64,000 bases of DNA from Stomoxys calcitrans (taxonomy: Eukaryota > Arthropoda > Insecta > Diptera > Muscidae): positions 154,266,059 to 154,330,058 of the forward strand of contig NC_081556.1 of assembly GCF_963082655.1 (NCBI RefSeq). Direction: 5' to 3'. Under the pieces are notes generated by a model, which was not told the origin of the DNA, made no database searches, and saw only the letters and a program-made list of their open reading frames with translations. Of this stretch, positions 56,703-64,000 are shown piece after piece (position 1 is the stretch's first letter; every line of letters begins with the position of its first letter). A program made the position numbers and the translations under genes.

Positions 56703-58314
56703 CTGCTAGTTTTTTTCTCCCACTGAGCGACATGTGATTCGGTATATGACCTTCATTGTTAGCCTAGATTTCGTATCGCCTATTTCTATGAAAATTTGAA
56801 ATTTGATTTGAAGCTCTGATCAAAAAACACTGTCCACTGGGTAGAAAAATTAAAAATTTAAAAATTGAAATAAATTAAATAAAAAAAGACTCATTATTGT
56901 TATTTAAACTTAAAACAGTTTTTTTTATTTAAAAGATCGTTTTTTTGGATTCTTCAATATTTCCTCTTTTTAGATTTGCTTTGTTTTCGGCATTGTTCAT
57001 TGAGATAAATAAATGTACTTAATTAATTTATTTAAAGGATTTTTTATGAGAAATCTTATAAACTAAATACGCTTGTGTGTGTGTGTGTATTTCGTTTTAT
57101 TTTACGTTTTTTTTTTAGTTGATTTAATGTTATGATTTTTTTTTTTTGGTTTGGTTTTCAATTGTGATGGATTTACCATTGATTTGCTAAGACTAAATAT
57201 TAAAAATTATATTTAAATTGGATTTTGTTTGGATGTTTATATAGTAAATGTGTGTATGTGTGTGTGTGTGTGTGTTGTTAATTTAATGGGATTTTGCATG
57301 GATTTTATTATTATTTAATTTGTTTGGTTTTTTTCCATTTTTGCTTTACAAAAAAAAAATAATGCTCGATCGTTCGATTGATTTGTTTTTAATTCATATC
57401 TCTCATTTTCTTGCTGTTTGCTTTATTCTCTTACTTAGTATTGTAGTTGTTGTTGTTGTTTGTATGGTCAACAACTACAACAACATTAATTTATTAAACT
57501 TTGACTAGAATTTATTTATTTCATAAAAAAAACCCGTTTATTTATATAATAAACGAAAAATAGAGGAAAAACAATCAACTTAGTGTAACAATAGAAAATT
57601 TAAAAAATAAAAAAAAAGATTAAATGATTTTCTTTTTTTTGGGTTTTGGTAATGTTTAAGACTTGTAAGCAGTTTTTTTTTGTTGGTTGGTAATAAAAAA
57701 GATTTGTGTTGGTTTTTCACTTTGTTATTCTAACTCTTTGCTCTTCTGCTGCTACTTCTTATTGAAACTGCATCAAGAGCTTGTTTGCTTAACATTTAAA
57801 ATGCATAAATACGATTGTTGCGCCTAAAATATGTATCGCAGAAATCGAAAAAAATCGAAAGGAGGAATACAATTTGTTTTTAGTTTAGTTTGGTTTTTCT
57901 TTGCTTTGGTTTTTTTTTGGTATGGTTTACACTTTGGTTTGTAAATAGAAAAAGATTTTACATAAATATTGCTATATTGTGCATTTCTTTCCACTTCTTT
58001 TGTTTTTCATTGGGTTTTGGTTTTTCTTTATGTAAATCGATTACATTGCTTTGCTAACAAAACATTTTACCTAAATTTTTTTTTTGTTTTCAAATAGTTT
58101 TCGTCATCATCCTCGTCGTCATCACTTGCTACATGTGGTTTAGTTTGTTGTTGTTGGTCTGTCTATTCAAAAATTACGCAGAAAAGAAAAACTTATAAAC
58201 AAAATCTCCCTCTTTATGCCAGTTCAACGATTCTAAGCAGCAACAACCTAAATACTTGTTTCTACAGTGCTTGCTATATGAAGCCATGGGCTCTTAAACA
58301 GCTGAAGGCCACAT
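56703..58314 (-). other. presumed RGS 3' untranslated region and downstream DNA
   Basis: AT-rich, with T runs on the + strand, and (GT)n at about 57072-57088 and 57250-57273. A 12-bp perfect stem TTGTAGTTGTTG (57441-57452) / CAACAACTACAA (57469-57480) with a 16-base loop would be in the 3' UTR if the transcript extends that far. The transcript end cannot be set. No gene is seen. Confidence 0.45.
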
Positions 58315-58402
58315 TTAGGTAGGACTGTCCGCTGCTGAGCCGGAAGTGGACATGCCATCCTGAATTTGAGCCAATGTTTTGTATTTTGGGGAGTTGATGA
58401 AC
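58315..58402 (-). CDS. RGS (RZ-type) final coding exon
   Basis: After CTTCCTAAAG the exon completes Arg (AG|G) and reads FINSPKYKTLAQIQDGMST, then SGSAADSPT and TAA (58315-58317). It supplies the end of the RGS box (RF(I/M)NS) and a short Ser-rich tail. The exon is 88 bases: one base plus 28 codons and a stop. It joins in phase with the exon ending at 58463 through a 60-base intron (58403-58462). It is too short to appear as an independent open frame, but the splice sites and the conserved 'YPRF' junction support it. Confidence 0.85.
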
Positions 58403-58462
58403 CTTTAGGAAGAGAAGTTGCCCATTATGTCTTTGCTTTCGATTTCAATGGTTTTCACTCAC

Positions 58463-58751
58463 CTGGGATATGAGTCTCTGAGCATTAGTGTGTAGATTTG
58501 TATTTGAGCCTCATCGAATGTGTTCGGTGTGGGTTCCACCATATTCTTATTGACAATATCCCTCACCCTCGCATCCAGCGAGACTTCGCGGGGTGACAAT
58601 ATCGATATATAATCCTCATAGATTAGTCGCGCCTTCTCTTCAATGGCATCGGCATTCATCTCCTTTTTCAAATCCTCACAGGCCAGCCAGAAAAGGATAT
58701 TCTCTTCACTAAACTCACTGCGCAAGAAATCACGAAACACTTTGCGACCAC
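58463..58751 (-). CDS. RGS-box exon of an RZ-type regulator of G-protein signalling
   Basis: The protein would speed GTP hydrolysis on Gi/Go/Gz-class alpha subunits at membranes. The exon opens with GT completing Ser and reads SGRKVFRDFLRSEFSEENIL, FWLACEDLKKE, KARLIYEDYISILSPREVSL, VNKNMVEP, FDEAQIQIYTLMLRDSYP. The SEEN..FW..CE and N-M-(V/L)-E-P signatures are the G-alpha-contacting positions of RGS domains. EKARLIYEDYISILSP(K/R)EVSLD is characteristic of RGS17/19/20 (RZ). Acceptor TTTCAG/GT at 58752, donor CAG|GTGAGT at 58463. A Drosophila neighbour of grh with this domain, CG5036, is the likely orthologue, but I recall that only weakly. Confidence 0.93.
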
Positions 58752-58814
58752 CTGAAAGAAGCAAAAAAATTATTATTAAATTCCAAATTTAAGCAAAAAA
58801 ATGTTGAATACAAA
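58752..58814 (-). other. RGS intron, 3' end
   Basis: Acceptor side of the 4.56-kb intron (58752-63313); polypyrimidine tract and CAG on the - strand. Confidence 0.8.
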
Positions 58815-60184
58815 AAAAAATAAGAGCATGCTAAGTTCGGCTGGGCCGAATCTTAACCTCCACCATGGCAAACAAAGAATATTGAATAAAAACTGTTATG
58901 CTATTGGAGCTATATCTAGTTATAGTTCGATTCGGACCATAAATGATTGCTGAACATCGTAGAAGTCACTGTGTAATATTTCAGTTCATCGGATAAGAAT
59001 TGCGCCTTGTACGGGGCTCAAGAAGCAAAATCGGGAGATAGGTCGATTCACACCATATTAGACACATATGTTGAAGGTCATGAGAGAACAACGGCTTCTC
59101 TCATTACCTTCAACATACATGTGTTTCTGCCAAATCGGATGAGAATTGCGCCCTCTAGAGGCTCAAGAAGTCAACATCCCAGATCGGATTATACGGCAGC
59201 TATAACAGGTTATGTACCGATTTGTAGGGGTTCAAGAAGCATAATCGGGAGATAGGTTTATATGGAAGCTGTATCAGGCTATAGATCGATTCACGCCATA
59301 TTAGACACGTATGTTGAAGGTCATGAGAGAAGCCGTTTTAGAAAATTTCTACCAAATGGGATGAGAATTGCACCCTCTAGAGGCTCAAGAAGTCAAGATT
59401 CCAGATCGGTTTATATGGCAGCTATATCAGGTTATGTACCGATTTGCGCCATACTAAGCATACTTAATGAAAGTCATAACAAAACACCTCATACAAAATT
59501 TCAGCCAAATCGAATGAGAATTGCGCCCTCTAGAGGCTCCAGAAGTCAAGATCCAAGTTCGGTATATATGACAGCTATACAAGATTATGAACCGATTTGA
59601 ATCATACGTACCTCAGTTGTTGGAAATGATATCAAAACACCAAATAAAAAATTTTGCCCATGAATATGAGAATGAGAATTGCACCCTCTAGAGGCTCAAG
59701 AAATCAAGATCCCAGGTCGGTTTACATGTCAGCTATATCAGGTTATGTACCGATTTGTAGGGGTTCAAGAAGCAAAATCCGGAGATAGGTTTACATGGGA
59801 GCTGTATCACGCTATTGATCGATTTCGACCATATTAGACACGTATGTTGAAGGTCATGAGAGAAGCCGTTTTAGAAAATTCCTGCCAATTTGGATGAGAA
59901 TTCCGCCCTCTTAAGGCTCAAGAAGTCAAGATCCCAGATCGGCTTATATGGCAGCTATATCAGGTTATGGACCGATTTGCGCCATACTTAGCACAGTTAG
60001 TGGAAGTCATAACAAAACACCTCATGCAAAATTTCAGCCAAATCGGATTAGAATTGGGCGCTCTATTGGCTCAAGAATTCAAGAAATAAGATCGGTTTAT
60101 ATGAAAGCTTTACCAGATTATAAACCAATTTGAATCATACTTAACACAGTTGTAGGAAATGATACCAAAACACCAAATAAAAAA

Positions 60185-60434
60185 AATTTGCCCATGAACA
60201 TTCCACTAAGGAACAGGGGCAAACTCTTCACCTATCAATGAGTGCAGACCGACTCAAGTTTAAGCTCAATGATAAAGGGTCTCCTTTTTACAGCCGAGTC
60301 TCTTTGGAGAGAAGAAGTTTTACATGGCACAGTACCTCACAAATGTTGCCAGCATTAGGAGGGGAAAGTCGCCGCTGAAAATTTTTTCTGATGGTCTCTC
60401 CAGGACATGCTAACCTCTGCGCTACGGTGGCCTC
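60185..60434 (-). mobile_element. tRNA-derived SINE with deleted B box
   Basis: Inserted in the array of the element above. The - strand keeps 'ggaggccaccgtagcgcag' (good A box) and the body and tail, but the B-box segment is lost: 'agcatgtcctggagagaccatcag' joins the head directly to the body. It also lacks part of the 'gtcgcactgcgg' segment. Confidence 0.75.
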
Positions 60435-60792
60435 CCATACCAAAACACCACGTGCAAAATTACAGTCAAAACGGACGAAAATTTCGCCCTCTAGAGGCTC
60501 AAGAAGTCAAGACCCAAGATCGGTTTATATGGCAGCTATATCAGGTTATGGACCGATTTGAATCATACTTAGCGCAGTTATTGGAAGTGATACCACAACA
60601 CCACGTTCAAAATTTCTGACAAATCCGACGAAAGTTGCGCCCTCAAAACCTAATATCGGTTTATATGGCAGCTATATCAAAACATGGACAGATTTGGCCC
60701 ATTTTCAATCCCAACCGATTTATACTAATAAAAAATACTTTCGCTAAATTTCAAGCGCCTAGCTTTACTCCTTCGAAAGTTAGCGTGCTTTC

Positions 60793-61528
60793 GACAGACA
60801 GACAGATGACGGACGGGCGGACAGACGGACGGCCAGACGAAGGGACAGACGGACGGACGGACGGACAGACGAAGGGACAGACGGACGGACAGACGGACGG
60901 ACGGACAGACGGACGGACAGACGGACGGACAGACGGACGGACAGACGGACGGACAGACGGACGGACAGACGGACGGACAGACGGACGGACAGACGGACGG
61001 ACAGACGGACGGACAGACGGACGGACAGACGGACGGACAGACGGACGGACAGACGGACGGACAGACGGACGGACAGACGGACGGACAGACGGACGGACAG
61101 ACGGACGGACAGACGGACGGACGGACAGACGGACAGACGGACGGACAGACGGACGGACAGACGGACGGACAGACGGACGGACAGACGGACGGACAGACGG
61201 ACGGACAGACGGACGGACAGACGGACGGACGGACGGACGGACAGACGGACGGACAGACGAACGGACAGACGAACGGACAGACGAACGGACAGACGAACGG
61301 ACAGACGGACGGACGAACAGACGGGCAGACTAACGGACAGACAGACGAGCAGACGGACGGAAAGATGACGGACAGATGGACAGACGGACGGCCAGACGAA
61401 GGGACGGACGGACGGGCGGACGGGCAGACTAACGGACAGACAGACGGCCAGACGAACGGACAGACGGACGGACGGACAGACGGACAGACGAAAGGACAGA
61501 CGGATGGACAGACAGACGGACGGCGGAC
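60793..61528. repeat. GTCY tract with a 12-bp higher-order unit, ~735 bp
   Basis: On the + strand the central part (about 60893-61250) repeats ACAGACGGACGG, i.e. three tetranucleotides per unit, some 30 times with few errors. The flanks mix GGAC, GGGC and GAAC forms irregularly. Both strands give long open frames (Arg-Thr-Asp-Gly and Val-Cys-Pro-Ser repeats) that are artefacts. Confidence 0.93.
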
Positions 61529-61660
61529 ATGGCTAGATCGACTTAAAATGACATGACGATCAAGAATATATATACTTAATGGGGTCTCAGACACATATTT
61601 CGAGCTATTACAAACAGAATGGCGAAATTGGTATACCCCCATCCTATGGTGGAGGGTATA

Positions 61661-61893
61661 ATATTCTATAAAATAATTAAATCATTATTTACTAATTATG
61701 TACGCTATGCAGAAACATTATTGTCCACCAACGAAAAATACACTATACCCTGTGAATCCCAGCCTCCAGTTCTTTGGACGTTTTCCATTTGAAATCAGAA
61801 AGAGAAAACTTATCCATATTTAATAAGACATAAATTTCCATTAAATTTCCCTAAAGACAAGATTACCAAACATGTTCTCTTAAGACATATTTT
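61661..61893. other. RGS intron, no feature
   Basis: AT-rich intron sequence between two elements. Confidence 0.5.
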
Positions 61894-62820
61894 TATACCC
61901 ACCACCGTAGGATAGGGGGTATATTCATTTAGTCATTCCGTTCGCAACACTTCGAAATATCACTTTCCGACCCTACAAAGTATATATATTTGGGATCGTC
62001 ATAAAATTCTAAGATGATTTAACGTGTGTCCGTCCGTCTGTTGTAATCACCCTACAGGCTTCAAAAATTGGGATACTGAGCTGAAATATGGCACAGATAC
62101 GTCTTATTGATGCACGCTGGTTAAGTTCTTAATCGGGCCAATTTGGACCATATTTGGATATAGCTACCATATAGACCGATCTCCCGATAAAGGGTCTGAA
62201 GGCCATAAAAGCTTTATTTATCACCCGATTTCGCTGAAATATGCAACAGTGAGTTATTTTAGGCCTCCCGACAACTGACTCAAGTATGGTTCAGACTGGA
62301 CTATATTAAGATATAGCTACCATATAGACCGATCTCCCGATAAAGAGTCTGAAGGCCATAAAAGCTTTATTTATTACCCGATTTCGCTGAAATTTGGAAG
62401 AGTGAGTTATCTTAAGCCTCCAGACAACTGACTCAAATATGGTTTAGATTGGACTATATTTAGATACAGCTACCATATAGACCGATCTCCCGATAAAAGG
62501 TCTGAAGGCCATAAAAGCTTTATTTATAACCCGATTTCGCTGAAATTTGAAACAGTAAGTTATTTTAAGTCTACTGTTATCTTGCCCAAGTATAGTTTAG
62601 ATCGAACTATATTTAAATATAGCTGCCATATATAGCGATCTCCCGATAAAGGGTCTGAAGCCCATAAATACTTTATTTTTTTTTTTCACCGATTTCACTA
62701 AAATTTGAAGCAGTGAGTAGTTTGAGGCCTCCTAACATAGGACCCAAATATGGTTCAGATCAGACTATATTTTGATATAGCTGCCATATAGCCCGATCTG
62801 CTGCCCGATTTCAATAAATT
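61894..62820 (+). mobile_element. Helentron/mini-me-like element with 153-bp units in the RGS intron
   Basis: The 5' end is TATACCCACCACCGTAGGAT, with leader, (TA)n, core and a short GTCC/GTCT run (62027-62041). The unit marker 'ctcccgataaag' starts at 62181, 62334, 62487 and 62640, spacing exactly 153 each time. Units contain 'ggtctgaaggccataaaagctttatttat' and 'cccgatttcgctgaaat'. The 3' end with hairpin is missing; the sequence fades at about 62820. Confidence 0.82.
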
Positions 62821-62993
62821 TTTTCTATTAAAAAATTTTACCAAAACTTTTACTTTAAATTTAGAGAAAAAAAATGAATAGCTAATTTGATTGAAATTTT
62901 ATTTTAAGAAAAATGTTCATTAAAATTTTTTTCTAAATATGGGAAATATGAAATTTAAACAAAATCTGACTATTTTAAGAGTAATCAAAACTA

Positions 62994-63229
62994 TTGGGTT
63001 GCCCAAAAAGTAATTGCGGATTTTTTAAAAGAAAGTAAATGCATTTTTAATAAAACTTAGAATGAACTTTGATCAAATATATTTTTTTACACTTTTTTTC
63101 TAAAGCAAGCTAAAAGTAACAGCTGATAACTGACAGAAAAAAGAATGCAATTACAGAGTCACAAGCTGTGAAAAAATTTGTCAACACCGACTATATGAAA
63201 AATCCGCAATTACTTTTTGGGCAACTCAA
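62994..63229 (+). mobile_element. mariner MITE, copy 5
   Basis: TTGGGTTGCC...GGCAACTCAA with TA on both sides. Same orientation and interior as copies 1-3. It is in the RGS intron, 85 bp from the exon at 63314. Confidence 0.92.
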
Positions 63230-63313
63230 TATTTACATAGCAGCCTTAAGACAAACTTTCTGACTATTCCCTTTTTTCTAACAAAATTAAAAACAAAGCG
63301 TGGTCCTACTTAC

Positions 63314-63375
63314 TTGTACTTTTCATGAGTTTCTCAAAACTATTGCCCCAACTACGAATTTCTTCCAGCGAAGGC
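63314..63375 (-). CDS. RGS (RZ-type) exon: start of the RGS box
   Basis: 62 bases between CCTGCAG and the donor ACAA|GTAAGT. It reads PSLEEIRSWGNSFEKLMKST, with one base left over that joins GT of the next exon to give Ser. SW..SFEKLM is the first helix of the RGS box. The upstream junction completes Gln (CA|G). The exon is too short to stand out as an open frame. It is 93 bp from the next upstream exon. Confidence 0.9.
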
Positions 63376-63468
63376 CTGCAGGTAGGTAAGTAAAATTATT
63401 CAATATTAATTAAATTCTTAATCAAAGACAAAAACAAATCTCATCAGAAAATAAAATGCACAACTTAC

Positions 63469-63549
63469 TGTTCTCCTTCGAGTAGTAAATCCGAGCTACC
63501 CGGATCACGTTTTGTGGGCGCATTGTCTTCCGCATTTTTTAATGCCAAA
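63469..63549 (-). CDS. RGS (RZ-type) exon: N-terminal linker
   Basis: 81 bases between TTTTACAG and the donor AACA|GTAAGT. It reads LALKNAEDNAPTKRDP, then GSSDLLLEGE, before the RGS box. One base at the start completes a codon from an upstream exon that is outside the window. RZ proteins carry a cysteine string near the N-terminus; it would lie in those missing exons. Splice phases fit on the downstream side. The sequence itself is not strongly conserved, hence slightly lower certainty. Confidence 0.82.
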
Positions 63550-64000
63550 CTGTAAAAGAATATGGAAAAGAAGAAGAAGAAGGTAAGTAAGACACAATTA
63601 AGCCAGGTTAATTAATGAGGTCATAATTTTGTAATGAGAAAGAAAAAACGAAACGAAAGACACACTTTATGGTAAAGGCATTGAGTAGCAACCAAGGCAT
63701 TTTTGGCAAATTTGGCAAAATTTGAACTTCTTGTCGAAAAGGTCCGCTCCAATGACACTCTGCATGGGGAAAAGGCAAATTGTGTAATGAAAATCACACT
63801 CAGATACAACAACACATTTAGGCTTTTAGGATTTTCCCATTTAGCCATTTTGTGGGATGGCATAGTTTGTTAGAGGCACAGAGTTATTAGGCGATAACTT
63901 CAATCTGTTGTGTGTTTCCTTTCAATGCTTTTAGCTCGGTGTTATCTATTATGACAATGGTTTTGGCTTTGGCGGGTTTTGGGCTGGGAGCGGGTTGGTT
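63550..64000 (-). other. upstream RGS intron
   Basis: No exon is recognised up to the window end. Frames here (for example 63621-63863) show no RGS-family sequence. The G/T-rich end (63950-64000) is unassigned. Confidence 0.5.

Larger units (their letters stand above)
58815..61660 (-). mobile_element. complete 2.8-kb Helentron/mini-me-like element in the RGS intron
   Basis: Both ends are present. At the left (the element's 3' end) 'taagagcatgctaag' is followed by a hairpin TTCGGC (58836-58841) TGG GCCGAA and 'ttaacctccaccatgg'. At the right (its 5' end) 'tataccaatttcgccattctg', (TA)n, core and 'cccccatcctatggtggagggtata' appear in reverse. Inside are about eight array units ('tcggtttatatggcagctatatcaggttatg', 'ctctagaggctcaagaagtcaagatcc'), irregular in spacing (about 140-220). 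It also holds a SINE insertion (60185-60434) and the long GTCY tract (60793-61528). Confidence 0.85.

Noticed and set aside
60635..61642. 232- and 305-codon repeat open frames (Arg-Thr-Asp-Gly and Val-Cys-Pro-Ser)
   Set aside because: Translation of the 12-bp GTCY array inside the RGS intron element; ends carry no domain.

Overview
The window looks like nuclear DNA of a higher (calyptrate, muscoid-type) fly. It holds spliced exons of two recognisable insect genes, introns rich in AT and CA/GT runs, and a dense population of dipteran transposable elements. The species is inferred only from these features. There are no prokaryotic operons, no rRNA genes and no CRISPR arrays.

Layout. The left end carries the last four coding exons of grainyhead (grh) on the + strand (5471-12363). 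They encode the C-terminal edge of the DNA-binding region and the dimerisation domain of this CP2-family transcription factor. The right end carries the last four coding exons of an RGS protein of the RZ type (RGS17/19/20-like) on the - strand (58315-63549). The two genes converge, and the 46 kb between their stop codons contains no other host gene that I can support. Most of that space is mobile DNA, much of it nested.

Mobile DNA. (1) An apparently intact Ty3/Gypsy LTR retrotransposon (25049-30697) has two 258-bp LTRs that read as identical and a single 1481-codon gag-pol frame. (2) At least ten Helentron/DINE-like ('mini-me'-type) elements have a (TA)n - short core - (GTCY)n leader, hairpins near their ends and internal tandem arrays. 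The arrays have a unit of 152-153 bp in three diverged families. (3) A second, Helitron-like family ('family B') ends in GGCTAGT or AGCTAGT. (4) A mariner family is present as one gutted transposase copy (8461-9399) and five ~237-bp MITEs. A different mariner relic lies at 19870-20813. (5) LINE relics of several clades include one 5'-truncated copy with a perfect 14-bp target duplication and a 28-base A tail. (6) A tRNA-derived SINE family has eight copies and, in the best copy, intact A and B boxes.

Unexplained structure. Two intronic arrays in grh share an AAGACTTAAG motif. Other unexplained features are a 43-bp near-perfect palindrome at 15943-15985, a perfect 15-bp-arm palindrome at 52540-52570, a pre-miRNA-sized hairpin at 23648-23752, and a mariner truncated exactly at a GTCC run. 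No new gene system in the sense of a novel operon is visible. The strongest novelty candidates are the invariant 152/153-bp arrays inside rolling-circle-type elements, the SINE family and the young LTR element. All exon junctions and repeat boundaries were read by eye.
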